Below are positions 18,091-27,092 of a stretch of DNA of 64,000 nucleotides, piece by piece. The translations under genes were made by a program, and so were the position numbers. Every line of letters starts with the position of its first letter. Within the stretch, counting starts at the first letter, position 1. Location of the stretch: positions 2,418,001 through 2,482,000 of the forward strand of contig NZ_CP034909.1 in NCBI RefSeq assembly GCF_008932245.1, read 5' to 3'. This DNA is from Sinorhizobium alkalisoli (GTDB lineage: Bacteria > Pseudomonadota > Alphaproteobacteria > Rhizobiales > Rhizobiaceae). Below the pieces are notes generated by a model that saw nothing but the letters and a program-made list of their open reading frames with translations, was not told where the DNA came from and did not search any database.

Positions 18091-19625
18091 TAGTGTTTCT
18101 CCCCTGAACGCATGATGGCACGCATGATGGTTTCCTGGCTGGCTTCTTCCTTGGAAAGCTCGGCCACGATGCGTCCCTCGTTCATGACATAGATGCGATC
18201 GCAAGTTCCGAGCAGCTCTGGCATTTCCGACGAGATCATCAGAATGCCTTTGCCCTCGGCCGCGAGTTGGTTGATGATGGTGTAGATTTCATATTTCGCG
18301 CCGATGTCGATGCCGCGCGTCGGCTCGTCGAGGATGAGGACCTCCGGATTGGTGAACAGCCACTTCGACAGCACGACCTTCTGCTGGTTGCCGCCCGACA
18401 GGTTCACCGCCTCCTGATAGATCGAGTGCGAACGGATGCGGAGCTTGGAACGATAATCGGACGCGACCTTCGCCTCCCTGCGCTCGTCGATGACGCCGTT
18501 TGCGGAAACCGCGCCGAGGTTCGAGAGCGTGGTGTTGTGCATGATGTTGTTGATCAGCACGAGACCGAGTTGCTTTCGGTCTTCCGTCACATAGGCAAGC
18601 CCCGCCTTGATCGCCCGCGGGATGGTGCTCACATCCACGGGCTGGCCGCGCATGGTCACCTCGCCGGTGATCTTGTGGCCCCAGGAGCGGCCGAAAATGC
18701 TCATCGCCGTTTCGGTGCGTCCGGCTCCCATCAGCCCCGCAATGCCGACGACCTCGCCGGCGCGGACCTTGAAGCTGACGTCGTGCAGGAACTGCCGGTC
18801 ACGGTGCTGCTGGTGGAAGACGTTCCAGTTCTTCACCTCGAGCAGCGTATCGCCGATTTTCGGCTCGCGCGGCGGATAGCGATCCTCGAGCGCGCGCCCG
18901 ACCATCCCCTTGATGATCCGATCCTCGCTGACGTCTTCCTTGTGACAGTCGAGCGTTTCCACGGTGCCGCCATCGCGCAGGATGGTGATCTGGTCCGCGA
19001 CCTTCTTGATCTCGTTCAGCTTATGCGAAATGATGATCGAGGTCATGCCCTGGTTGCGGAACTCCATGAGGAGCTTCAGGAGCGCGTCCGAGTCGTTTTC
19101 GTTGAGCGATGCGGTGGGCTCGTCGAGGATCAGAAGCCTGACCTTTTTGGAGAGCGCCTTGGCGATCTCCACCAGTTGCTGCTTGCCGACGCCGATATCG
19201 GTGATGAGCGTCGCCGGCGACTCGTTCAGCCCGACCTTCTTCAAGAGCTCCTGCGTCCGCGCGAAAGTCTGCGGCCAGTGAATGACGCCCTTGTTGGCGA
19301 CTTCGTTGCCGAGGAAAATGTTCTCGGCGATCGAAAGCAGCGGCACCAGCGCCAGTTCCTGGTGGATGATGATGATGCCGAGTTCTTCACTGTCGGCGAT
19401 CGTGCTGAAGCGGCGGACTTCGCCGTCGTAGTGGATTTCGCCCTCATAGGTGCCGGCGGGATAGACGCCGCTCAGGACCTTCATCAAGGTCGACTTGCCG
19501 GCGCCATTCTCCCCGACGAGGGCATGAATTTCGCCTTCGCGGACCTTGAACGAGACATTGTCCAGCGCCTTGACGCCGGGAAACGTCTTCGTGATGCCCC
19601 GCATTTCGAGAATGATATTGTCCAT
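18090..19625 (-). CDS. gguA: Sugar ABC transporter ATP-binding protein GguA
   Basis: A 511-residue CUT2 ATPase with two nucleotide-binding domains. The first has Walker A GENGAGKS near residue 37 and Walker [11 protein letters not shown]. The second has a degenerate Walker A (GLMGAGRTE) but keeps the signature LSGGNQQKV and [14 protein letters not shown], which is normal for MglA/AraG-type proteins. It energises uptake of sugars delivered by ChvE. chvE lies 187 bases upstream with a hairpin terminator between, so gguA is probably expressed by partial read-through. Confidence 0.93.
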   Translation of the reverse strand: MDNIILEMRGITKTFPGVKALDNVSFKVREGEIHALVGENGAGKSTLMKVLSGVYPAGTYEGEIHYDGEVRRFSTIADSEELGIIIIHQELALVPLLSIAENIFLGNEVANKGVIHWPQTFARTQELLKKVGLNESPATLITDIGVGKQQLVEIAKALSKKVRLLILDEPTASLNENDSDALLKLLMEFRNQGMTSIIISHKLNEIKKVADQITILRDGGTVETLDCHKEDVSEDRIIKGMVGRALEDRYPPREPKIGDTLLEVKNWNVFHQQHRDRQFLHDVSFKVRAGEVVGIAGLMGAGRTETAMSIFGRSWGHKITGEVTMRGQPVDVSTIPRAIKAGLAYVTEDRKQLGLVLINNIMHNTTLSNLGAVSANGVIDERREAKVASDYRSKLRIRSHSIYQEAVNLSGGNQQKVVLSKWLFTNPEVLILDEPTRGIDIGAKYEIYTIINQLAAEGKGILMISSEMPELLGTCDRIYVMNEGRIVAELSKEEASQETIMRAIMRSGEKH

Positions 19626-19707
19626 AATCAGCCATTCCAGCGGCAGTCTCTCGCGAGAGACTACAGGCTTCCTCCCGCTGCGCCAATTCCGGATTCACCA
19701 CCCGGCG

Positions 19708-19752
19708 AACGTGCAGCAGTTCAAAGTTTTGGAGCGACCGACGTGCATCCGC
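19708..19752 (-). repeat. Degenerate RIME-like repeat, copy 3
   Basis: On the minus strand it reads GGATGCACGTCGGTCGCTCC...AACTTTGAACTGCTGCACGT, a decayed version of the window's main palindromic repeat, in the chvE-gguA gap. Confidence 0.4.
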
Positions 19753-19777
19753 TAGAGGCCGGTCGGCTCAGACAAAA

Positions 19778-19802
19778 GGGGCCCGCGGTCACCGCGGACC
19801 CC
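19778..19802 (-). terminator. Intrinsic terminator downstream of chvE
   Basis: On the minus strand an 11-bp stem (GGGGTCCGCGG paired with CCGCGGGCCCC, one mismatch, loop TGA) is followed directly by TTTTGT. It begins 10 bases after the chvE stop. It probably makes chvE mRNA more abundant than the downstream transporter genes. Confidence 0.8.
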
Positions 19803-19812
19803 TTCGACTGGA

Positions 19813-20880
19813 TCAGTTGTCGATCTGCTCTTCGGTGTAGTAGCCGGAGCCGACGAGGATTTCCTTGGCGTTCGTCTTGTCGACCGAAACAGGCTTCAAG
19901 AGGTAGGACGGAACGACCTTGACACCGTTTTCATAGGTCTTGGTGTCGTTCACTTCCGGCTCCTTGCCGTCCATGATTGCGTTGACCATGTTCACCGTGA
20001 CCTTGGCGAGTTCGCGGGTGTCCTTGAACACCGTCGAATACTGCTCGCCGGCGAGGATCGACTTGACCGACGGCAGTTCGGCGTCCTGGCCGGTGACGAT
20101 CGGCATCGGCAGGTCGCCGGAACCGTAGCCGACACCCTTCAGGGCCGAGATGATGCCGATGGAGAGACCGTCATAGGGCGAAAGAACGCCATCGACCTTG
20201 GCATCCGTGTAGGTGGAGGACAGCAGGTTTTCCATGCGGGACTGGGCGACGGAACCGTCCCAGCGCAGCGTGCCGACCTGGTCCATGCCCATCTGGCCGG
20301 ACTTGACGACGATCTTGCCGCTGTCGATCAGCGGCTGCAGGACCGACATCGCGCCGTCATAGAAGAAGAAGGCGTTGTTGTCGTCCGGAGAGCCGCCGAA
20401 GAGTTCGATGTTTTTCGGTTCGGTGGCTTCGTCGAGCTTCAGCCCTTCGACGAGCGAGGTTGCCTGCAGCACGCCGACCTGGAAGTTGTCGAAGGTGGCG
20501 TAATAGTCGACATTGCCCGAATCGCGGATGAGCCGGTCGTAAGCGATGACCTTGACGCCCGAATCGGCAGCCTTCTGCAGGATGTCGGAGAGCGTGGTGC
20601 CGTCGATGGCGGCGATGACGAGAACCTTCGCACCCTTCGTCACCATGTTTTCGATCTGCGACAGCTGGTTCGGAATATCGTCGTCGGCAAATTGCAGATC
20701 CGGCGTGTAGCCGGCTTCCTTGAACAGCTTCTCCATGGTTTCGCCGTCGGAGATCCAGCGGGTGGACGTCTTCGTCGGCATGGAGACGCCGACCATGCCC
20801 TTGTCCTGGGCGAATGCCGGCGCAGCGAAAGACGCGACGGTCACGGCCGCGGCTGCGAGAAGCGAAGTAACAAATTTCAT
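19813..20880 (-). CDS. chvE: Multiple-sugar periplasmic binding protein ChvE
   Basis: A 355-residue periplasmic sugar-binding protein. A signal peptide (about residues 1-24, ending APAFAQ) precedes a Peripla_BP_4 fold with [19 protein letters not shown] and a C-terminus in GSGYYTEEQ. In Agrobacterium ChvE binds arabinose, galactose, glucose and acidic sugars, feeds GguAB, and acts with VirA in virulence-sugar sensing. The neighbour set (gguA, gguB, gguC, divergent gbpR) is identical. Expression is probably activated by GbpR through the operator at 21085. Confidence 0.94.
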   Translation of the reverse strand: MKFVTSLLAAAAVTVASFAAPAFAQDKGMVGVSMPTKTSTRWISDGETMEKLFKEAGYTPDLQFADDDIPNQLSQIENMVTKGAKVLVIAAIDGTTLSDILQKAADSGVKVIAYDRLIRDSGNVDYYATFDNFQVGVLQATSLVEGLKLDEATEPKNIELFGGSPDDNNAFFFYDGAMSVLQPLIDSGKIVVKSGQMGMDQVGTLRWDGSVAQSRMENLLSSTYTDAKVDGVLSPYDGLSIGIISALKGVGYGSGDLPMPIVTGQDAELPSVKSILAGEQYSTVFKDTRELAKVTVNMVNAIMDGKEPEVNDTKTYENGVKVVPSYLLKPVSVDKTNAKEILVGSGYYTEEQIDN

Positions 20881-21084
20881 CAGATCTCTCCCTGAGTGTT
20901 GAAGCGGCGGGCCAGAGCCCCCCGCCTATGCACAGCGAACCCGCCTGCCGAGACTCCGGTCTCCGGCGGCGTTTCAAGATGAAGGAAGCCCTCCCCTCTT
21001 ACATACTCCCGCATGCGCTGTCGCACAGGCTGCGAAACTGGAATCAATTGCCATAACTGTCAAATACAATATCGCTTTGCATGC

Positions 21085-21100
21085 ATACCAAAATTGGTAT
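21085..21100. promoter_or_regulatory. Candidate GbpR (LysR-type) operator between chvE and gbpR
   Basis: ATACCAA-AA-TTGGTAT is a perfect 7+7 inverted repeat with a 2-base centre and fits the T-N11-A LysR box. It lies about 21 bases upstream of a minus-strand TTGACA (21063-21058) that could be the chvE -35 element, a good place for an activator. It is also about 55 bases before gbpR, allowing autoregulation. Confidence 0.65.
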
Positions 21101-21153
21101 ACCACTAACAAAGAGTGTGATTTTTGAATCTCTTGATAAACGAGTTCGAAAGA

Positions 21154-22128
21154 ATGGTCCCCGACAGCACGATTGCACCCGCGGGCGAACCGCTCGATGC
21201 CGGCCTTTTCCGGTCGGGATTGAAGATCAATCACCTGCGCCTCGTGCTGGCGCTCGACGACCATCGCCGCATCAGCGCCGCCGCCGAATCGCTCGGCATT
21301 TCGCAACCGGCCGCCTCGCGCATGCTCGCGGAAATCGAAGCCATCGTAAAGGCGCCGATCTGCGCGCGCGTCGCCCGCGGCGTCGAACTCACCCGCTACG
21401 GCGAGGCGCTTGCCCGGCGGGCCCGCACCATCTTTCTTGAATTACGCGAGGCCGCCCGCGAAATCAATGAATTGAAAAGCGGCAGCGGCGGGTCGGTTTC
21501 GCTCGGCTCCGTTACCGGCCCGGCGCTCGCTCTTGCCGTCCCTGCGATCCGCCAGGTTTCCACCGCCTATCCCGGCATCGAGATCAACGTGCAGATCGAC
21601 AACAGCAATGTGCTGACGCGGGAATTGCTCGCCGCCCGCCACGATTTCGTCATCGGCCGCATTCCGGACGACCTAAATCCGCGCCTGTTTAACGTCGTCG
21701 AGGTCGGCTTCGAGGAGGTCTGTCTGATCGTACGGGAAGGTCATCCGCTGATCGGGAAAGCCTCGGTGAGCGCCGACGACCTGCCGGGTTACGACTGGGT
21801 GTTCCAGCCGCCGGGCACGCTCCTGCGCCGCGCCGTCGAAGACAGCTTCCTCTCCGCAGGCGTCCGGCTGCCCGCGACCGTCATCAACACCTCCTCCATC
21901 ATCCTGACGCTGTCGATCGTGCGCAATACCAACGCCATTGCCCCGGTCGCGCTCGACGTCGCCCGGCTGGTGGCCGGCAACGGCACCCAGGCCGGCGAGA
22001 TCCGCATCCTCAAGACCGAGTTCCCGGTCCGCATCAAACCCTACGGCTTGATCACCGCCGAGGGCCGGGCGCTTCCCCCGAGCGCCAAGCTGCTCTACGA
22101 CCTGATCCTGAAGCAAAGCCGCATGTGA
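21154..22128 (+). CDS. gbpR: LysR-family regulator GbpR
   Basis: A 324-residue LysR-type regulator from the ATG at 21154. The N-terminal helix-turn-helix (INHLRLVLALDDHRRISAAAESLGISQPAASRML) is followed by a LysR substrate-binding domain. In Agrobacterium GbpR, divergent from chvE, controls chvE in response to sugars such as arabinose and galactose. The same arrangement and the palindrome at 21085 support that role here. A TTG at 21124 would add ten residues but lacks family support. Confidence 0.9.
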   Translation: MVPDSTIAPAGEPLDAGLFRSGLKINHLRLVLALDDHRRISAAAESLGISQPAASRMLAEIEAIVKAPICARVARGVELTRYGEALARRARTIFLELREAAREINELKSGSGGSVSLGSVTGPALALAVPAIRQVSTAYPGIEINVQIDNSNVLTRELLAARHDFVIGRIPDDLNPRLFNVVEVGFEEVCLIVREGHPLIGKASVSADDLPGYDWVFQPPGTLLRRAVEDSFLSAGVRLPATVINTSSIILTLSIVRNTNAIAPVALDVARLVAGNGTQAGEIRILKTEFPVRIKPYGLITAEGRALPPSAKLLYDLILKQSRM

Positions 22129-22194
22129 TCAGGCCCGCATAACCTTCGCCCGGCAGGATGGCCCGATGGTCGAAAAGGGATTTGCGGAGGCTTC

Positions 22195-22641
22195 ATGTTC
22201 GGCATGTCGGTGTTCCAGTCGGTGGTCGAGCGCCTCAAGGCCGAGCGAGACATGGAAGGGGACGGGGACGCAGCCGGCGACGTCCAGGCGTGGCGTTCGC
22301 CGATCGATCGATCACCCGCCTTCGTCATGGCGACGCCCGCCTGCGCCACGCCAGCCCTCAACGCCGTCGCCCGGGCCTATCGAGAGCTGGCACCCGCCGA
22401 GAGGACGGAGCCGCCGGTCATGCCCGCCCATCTGAAGCGCACGAGCCTCGCCGATGTCGCCGAAGAGCTGGCGATCGCGGAAGACGAAACCACCCTGACG
22501 CTTGCGGCCAAGCGCAGGCACTTTGCCGCGGCGAACCATCCGGACAGGCTGACGGCAGAATTCCGGGCGAATGCGACCGTTCGCATGAAACTCGCCAACA
22601 TGCTGATCGACGAAGCGACGAGACGGCTTGTCCGGCCTTGA
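22195..22641 (+). CDS. Small protein with a degenerate J-domain-like C-terminus
   Basis: A 148-residue protein of unassigned function. The C-terminal segment TLTLAAKRRHFAAANHPDRL (about residues 109-128) carries the HPD tripeptide in the context of a J-domain helix II-loop, followed by ANATVRMKLANMLIDEATRRL, which could be helix III. The start of a normal J-domain is missing or replaced by ADVAEELAIAEDET. If real, it could recruit an Hsp70-type partner. The N-terminal 80 residues are Pro/Ala-rich and look disordered. It follows gbpR in the same direction by 66 bases. Confidence 0.6.
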   Translation: MFGMSVFQSVVERLKAERDMEGDGDAAGDVQAWRSPIDRSPAFVMATPACATPALNAVARAYRELAPAERTEPPVMPAHLKRTSLADVAEELAIAEDETTLTLAAKRRHFAAANHPDRLTAEFRANATVRMKLANMLIDEATRRLVRP

Positions 22642-22669
22642 ACGGTTGATTCGATCCGCGCTACCCCCA

Positions 22670-22900
22670 TCACTTCGGCTCGTCAGGCGCACCCGCCTCT
22701 TTTTCCTCCGGCTCCTTCGGCCGGTAGAAGACGAGGAGAGCAGAACCGGCATAGGCGGTGACGACGAGAAAGATCGTCGCCCACATCATCTGCCCGCCAT
22801 AGAACTCGACGCCCGTCCACACCGCGCAGAGGCCGACGATCAGCAGCCGGATCCACAAGGGCCGATAGAAAGGGTGGTCCGGATCGATGAATTTGATCAT
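22670..22900 (-). CDS. Small membrane protein, DUF3329-like
   Basis: A 76-residue protein starting MIKFIDPDHPFYRPLWIRLL with two hydrophobic segments (about residues 17-32 and 40-58) and a charged Pro/Glu-rich tail. The opening FIDPDHPFYRPLW pattern matches rhizobial DUF3329 proteins as I recall them. AGAGG lies 7 bases before the ATG at 22900, favouring it over the ATG at 22906. Function is unknown. It is convergent with the J-domain-like gene. Confidence 0.6.
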   Translation of the reverse strand: MIKFIDPDHPFYRPLWIRLLIVGLCAVWTGVEFYGGQMMWATIFLVVTAYAGSALLVFYRPKEPEEKEAGAPDEPK

Positions 22901-23247
22901 GCTCATGCCTCTGAAGTTAACGGCCAACAGACATTTCCTTAGCCCGTAACCGAGCCTGGGTAAAATCCTGTCGCAGCCGTAGCCCGCCATCTTGACGTCA
23001 CTCGGACAAAATGGAATAAACGTTCTGAAAATTTGGCGGATGGCCATTTCGTTCCGATATGCGCAAAGATGTGCAGGCGGAGTCAGGGTGAAGGGCATGG
23101 GAGAGGAACCGGGGCGGGAAGCGCCACTATATTTCCCCCATTGATCTGCTATTCGCGGGGCCGGTCGTCCCGTGACGCCTTTGCGCGATGAGCGGCATAT
23201 CATCGCGCCCCAACCCGGTTGCGGACCGGAATTCGAGAGAAACGAAG
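22901..23247. other. 347-base divergent intergenic region
   Basis: This lies between the small membrane protein (minus) and idhA (plus) and should contain both promoters. I see no convincing palindrome, RNA or small gene in it. Confidence 0.4.
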
Positions 23248-24240
23248 ATGACAGTAAGATTTGGTCTTCTGGGCGCCGGACGTATCGGCAAGGTTCACGC
23301 GAAAGCCGTCAGCGGCAATCCGGACGCCGTTCTCGTCGCCGTCGCCGATGCCTTCCCGGCCGCCGCCGAGGCGATTGCCAAGGCCTATGGCTGCGAGGTC
23401 CGCACCATCGAGGCGATCGAGGCGGCCGGCGATATCGACGCCGTCGTCATCTGCACGCCGACGGACACGCATGCCGATCTGATCGAGCGCTTCGCCCGCG
23501 CCGGCAAGGCGATCTTCTGCGAGAAGCCGATCGATCTCGACGTCGACCGCGTCAAGGCCTGCATGAAGGTGGTTTCCGAGACCGGCGCGAAACTGATGGT
23601 CGGCTTCAACCGCCGCTTCGACCCGCATTTCATGGCCGTGCGCAAGGCGATCGACGAGGGCAGGATCGGCGACGTCGAGATGGTGACGATCACGTCGCGC
23701 GATCCGGGCGCCCCGCCGGTCGACTATATCAAGCGCTCCGGCGGCATCTTCCGCGACATGACCATCCATGACTTCGACATGGCGCGCTTCCTGCTCGGCG
23801 AGGAGCCCGTTTCGGTGACGGCAACAGCCGCCGTCCTCGTCGACGAGGCGATCGGCGAAGCAGGCGACTACGACAGCGTCTCCGTCATCCTGCAGACGGC
23901 GTCCGGCAAGCAGGCGATCATCTCCAACTCGCGCCGCGCCACCTACGGCTACGACCAGCGCATCGAGGTGCACGGTTCGAAGGGTGCCGTTTCGGCCGAG
24001 AACCAGCGCCCCGTCTCCATCGAAATCGCCAATGGCGAAGGCTATACGCGCCCGCCGCTGCATGATTTCTTCATGACCCGCTATACCGAGGCCTACGCCA
24101 ACGAGATCGAGAGCTTCATCGCCGCGATCGAAAAGGGCGCGGAAATCAGCCCCTCCGGCAAGGACGGCCTCGCCGCCCTGGCGCTCGCCGATGCGGCCGT
24201 GAAGTCGGTCGCCGAAAAGCGCCAGATCAGCCTCGACTGA
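23248..24240 (+). CDS. idhA: myo-Inositol 2-dehydrogenase
   Basis: A 330-residue GFO/IDH/MocA oxidoreductase starting MTVRFGLLGAGRIGKVHAKA (NAD-binding GxGxxG). It contains FCEKPIDLDVDRVK with the catalytic Lys and GFNRRFDPHFM, both typical of IolG/IdhA. It oxidises myo-inositol to 2-keto-myo-inosose, the first step of inositol catabolism, needed by rhizobia for growth on inositol and for rhizopine use. An in-frame upstream ATG at 23188 is rejected because residues before MTVRF have no family counterpart. Other iol genes are not in the window. Confidence 0.9.
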   Translation: MTVRFGLLGAGRIGKVHAKAVSGNPDAVLVAVADAFPAAAEAIAKAYGCEVRTIEAIEAAGDIDAVVICTPTDTHADLIERFARAGKAIFCEKPIDLDVDRVKACMKVVSETGAKLMVGFNRRFDPHFMAVRKAIDEGRIGDVEMVTITSRDPGAPPVDYIKRSGGIFRDMTIHDFDMARFLLGEEPVSVTATAAVLVDEAIGEAGDYDSVSVILQTASGKQAIISNSRRATYGYDQRIEVHGSKGAVSAENQRPVSIEIANGEGYTRPPLHDFFMTRYTEAYANEIESFIAAIEKGAEISPSGKDGLAALALADAAVKSVAEKRQISLD

Positions 24241-24265
24241 CGCAGATCGTAAACCTGATCGAGAC

Positions 24266-24290
24266 GGCCGGGCGCGATGCCCGGCCTTTT
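24266..24290 (+). terminator. Intrinsic terminator of idhA
   Basis: GGCCGGGC-GCGAT-GCCCGGCC followed by TTTTCC, 26 bases after the idhA stop and before the convergent ROK gene. Confidence 0.8.
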
Positions 24291-24306
24291 CCTGTCCGGC
24301 AGCGCG

Positions 24307-25524
24307 TCACGCGGCCTGCTGCCCGGCCGCCGCGATGTCGCCGTCGACCGCGGTGAGAGCACGGTTCAGATGCCCGTCGAAGGCAAGCTGCTGCTCATCG
24401 GTGGCGACGGCGATTTCCGGCATGCCCTGCAGCCGCACCTGCAGCGATTGCTGCAGCCCCTCCTCCACGCCTTTCTGAAGCAGATCGAAATAGCGCAAGC
24501 CCGGACCGGTGACGAAGATCGGCATCGGCTCGTAAAGGCTGATGAGCCGGGAAATGCCGATGCCGAGCGCAAGACCCGCCTGACGGAAGGCATAGCCGGC
24601 CATGCGCTGGCCCTGGCGCGCGCCGGCAGCGATCTTGTCCATCTCCACGAGCGGCACGAATTTCGCGGGTATCGTGTCGGACGGCACCTCGAAGGCGGTG
24701 CGCAGGATGCCGTAGAAGCCCGCCGCCGCCTCGATGCAGCCATGGGCGCCGCAGCGACAGAGCCCGGCCGTGGCCGCATGCAGCATATGACCGAAATTCG
24801 GTGCGGAGACGTCGAACTCGCCTGAGCGGCTCCGTCTCGCCAATCCCAGGCCGATGCTGTGGCCGAGCGAGATGGCGGCCAGCGCTCTCGGCGCTCCACC
24901 CTTGTTCTCCGCCTGCACCGCAAGCGCCTGGGCGACGAGCAGGGTCTCGTTGCTGAGCATGATCCGCCCGCGCCACCCGTCGCCGAGCAGGTCCGCGAAA
25001 TCGAGTTCCTCATTGCCGAAGACCGGCGACCAGATGAGCCGCGCTCCATCGGCGGCGACAAGCCCCTTGCTGCTGATGGACACGGCCAGCACCTGCGCCT
25101 TGGCGATCCCGGAGCGCGCCAGCAGGCGCTCGAGCGCCGCCGCAAAACGGCGCCCGAAGGCGGCCGCACCGGCATGATCCTCGCCGCGCGCCTCGTCGAA
25201 ACGGTCGAGCAGCACGCCGCCATAATCGGCGAGGGAATATTGCACGAGATCGGAGGAAATCCGCACGACGATCACGTAGCCGCAGTCGCGTTTCGGCGCG
25301 AAGAGCACGCGCGGCCGGCCCCTGCCCCCCTGGACGTGATGCTCGCTCTTGGCGATCGCGCCGATGCGCTCCAGTTCGGCGGTGATCGCGGAAACCGTCG
25401 CCGAGGCAAGGCCGGTCTGCTCGGCGATTTCCGTGTGGGCGAGCGCGCCCCTGCGGCGGAGCGCCGAAAGCACGAGGGCCGAGTTCTGCTGACGCACCAG
25501 TTCGGTGCTGGACTTGGTCAGCAT
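24307..25524 (-). CDS. ROK-family transcriptional regulator (XylR/NagC type)
   Basis: A 405-residue regulator. The N-terminal winged helix (about residues 8-65, including AHTEIAEQTGLASATVSAITAELERIG) is followed by a ROK sugar-kinase-like domain with the zinc-binding pattern CRCGAHGCIEAAAG near residue 260. It is divergent from the xylose-type binding protein gene, with a 21-base palindrome in between, so it is very likely the local repressor released by the transported sugar. The start MLTKSSTELVRQQN at 25524 is the family-typical one; a longer upstream frame is not supported. Confidence 0.88.
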   Translation of the reverse strand: MLTKSSTELVRQQNSALVLSALRRRGALAHTEIAEQTGLASATVSAITAELERIGAIAKSEHHVQGGRGRPRVLFAPKRDCGYVIVVRISSDLVQYSLADYGGVLLDRFDEARGEDHAGAAAFGRRFAAALERLLARSGIAKAQVLAVSISSKGLVAADGARLIWSPVFGNEELDFADLLGDGWRGRIMLSNETLLVAQALAVQAENKGGAPRALAAISLGHSIGLGLARRSRSGEFDVSAPNFGHMLHAATAGLCRCGAHGCIEAAAGFYGILRTAFEVPSDTIPAKFVPLVEMDKIAAGARQGQRMAGYAFRQAGLALGIGISRLISLYEPMPIFVTGPGLRYFDLLQKGVEEGLQQSLQVRLQGMPEIAVATDEQQLAFDGHLNRALTAVDGDIAAAGQQAA

Positions 25525-25673
25525 TCCTCGCCCCCGCCGGTAGCGCCCGCTTGAAACACATACTCCTCCAAAGCAGCGGCGACCGCCTGAACAAGAACCC
25601 CATGCCCGGGAGACATGCAGTTTCGAAGTCCTGAAGTGCCCTTGTTGACAGCCTTTCAAAACTCTGACATTTA

Positions 25674-25694
25674 TTTTCTCGACTGTCGAGAAAA
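25674..25694. promoter_or_regulatory. Palindromic operator at the xylF promoter, probably bound by the ROK regulator
   Basis: TTTTCTCGAC (25674-25683), one central T, then GTCGAGAAAA (25685-25694): a perfect 10+1+10 inverted repeat. A TTGACA (-35) lies at 25645-25650, so the operator sits at or just past the -10 region, a classic repressor position 107 bases before xylF. Confidence 0.75.
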
Positions 25695-25801
25695 AAGGCC
25701 TGCCAGTCGTGGCAGCGATCTTCGAGACAGCATCAAACGGCTCGTCGGGTGCGCGCGGGAGGGTTCGTGCGCATCAACTCAAAGCCATTGGGAGGTAAAT
25801 A

Positions 25802-26842
25802 ATGAAATCCGTTTTGAAGCTGATGGCGGGTGCCGCCATCATCGCATCCATGCATTCCGCAGCGCTCGCCAAGGACCTCGTCATCGGCGTCTCCTGGTCG
25901 AACTTCCAGGAAGAGCGCTGGAAAACCGACGAGGCCGCAATCAAGGCCGCGCTTGAAGCCTCCGGCGACAAGTATATCTCGGCCGACGCGCAGTCCTCCG
26001 CCGCCAAGCAGCTGACCGACATCGAGTCGCTGATCGCCCAGGGCGCCAATGCGCTGATTGTGCTGGCGCAGGACTCCGACGCGATTGCGCCGGCGATCGA
26101 AAAGGCGACCGCTGAGGGCATCCCGGTCGTCGGCTATGACCGCCTGATCGAAAACCCGGACGCCTTCTACATCACCTTCGACAACAAGGAAGTGGGCCGC
26201 ATGCAGGCGCGCGAGGTGTTCAAGGTGAAGCCGGAAGGCAATTACGTCTTCATCAAGGGCTCCTCCTCCGATCCGAACGCCGATTTCCTCTTCGCCGGCC
26301 AGATGGAAGTGCTGCAGGAAGCGGTTGACGCCGGCAAGATCAAGAATGTCGGCGAAGCCTATACCGATGGCTGGAAGCCGGAAAACGCCCAGAAGAACAT
26401 GGAACAGTTCTTGACCGCCAACGACAACAAGGTCGATGCGGTCGTCGCCTCCAATGACGGCACCGCCGGCGGCGCGATCGCGGCGCTTTCCGCCCAGGGT
26501 CTTGCCGGCTCCGTTCCGGTCTCCGGCCAGGACGGCGACCACGCCGCGCTCAACCGTGTCGCCCTCGGCACGCAGACGGTCTCCGTCTGGAAGGATGCCC
26601 GCGAACTCGGCAAGAAGGCGGCCGAGATCGCCGCAACACTCGCCGGCGGCAAGACCATGGACGAGATCGAAGGCGTACAGACCTTCAACGGCGGTCCGAA
26701 GGGCGTCGAGATGAAGTCGGTCTTCCTGGCGCCGATGCCGATCACCAAGGACAATCTGAACGTCGTCATCGACGCCGGCTGGATTTCCAAGGACGCCGCC
26801 TGCCAGGGCGTTCCTGGCGGCTCGGTTGCAGCCTGCAACTGA
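25802..26842 (+). CDS. xylF: Xylose-type sugar ABC transporter, substrate-binding protein
   Basis: A 346-residue periplasmic binding protein. A signal peptide (about residues 1-23, ending SAALAK) precedes [20 protein letters not shown], and the ligand pocket regions [18 protein letters not shown] and [16 protein letters not shown] match XylF-type proteins. It should deliver D-xylose or a similar sugar to the permease. GGAGG precedes the ATG. It is the first gene of a three-gene CUT2 transporter unit under the ROK regulator; the permease follows after a 250-base gap containing a repeat. Confidence 0.88.
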   Translation: MKSVLKLMAGAAIIASMHSAALAKDLVIGVSWSNFQEERWKTDEAAIKAALEASGDKYISADAQSSAAKQLTDIESLIAQGANALIVLAQDSDAIAPAIEKATAEGIPVVGYDRLIENPDAFYITFDNKEVGRMQAREVFKVKPEGNYVFIKGSSSDPNADFLFAGQMEVLQEAVDAGKIKNVGEAYTDGWKPENAQKNMEQFLTANDNKVDAVVASNDGTAGGAIAALSAQGLAGSVPVSGQDGDHAALNRVALGTQTVSVWKDARELGKKAAEIAATLAGGKTMDEIEGVQTFNGGPKGVEMKSVFLAPMPITKDNLNVVIDAGWISKDAACQGVPGGSVAACN

Positions 26843-26899
26843 CGGCCCTTGCATTGACCTCATCGACGCCGCAACGGCAGACCGTTGCGGCGTTTGCTT

Positions 26900-27001
26900 A
26901 CAGCGCCGCGCGTCTTATCAGACGCGCAAAGGTAGCTGCAGCACTTTGAGTTGCTGCATGTCTTTCTCCTTAAATCGAGGACGATTTAAGGAGACATGCA
27001 G
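26900..27001 (+). repeat. RIME-like mosaic repeat, copy 4 (complete)
   Basis: Two palindromes in series: CAGCGCCGCGCGTC-TTATCA-GACGCGC followed by GCTGCAGCAC/TTGCTGCATG, and then CTCCTTAAATCG-AGGA-CGATTTAAGGAG ending GACATGCAG. It separates xylF from xylH within the transporter operon, where such elements can stabilise the upstream mRNA. This is the best-preserved copy in the window. Confidence 0.7.
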
Positions 27002-27092
27002 TGAGGTCCGATCGCTCTTGTCTTGCGGGTGCTAAGATGGCGACGCCCAAGGGCGACCCGCGTGAAAGCAGAACAAGTGGGGGACGGCGGCC

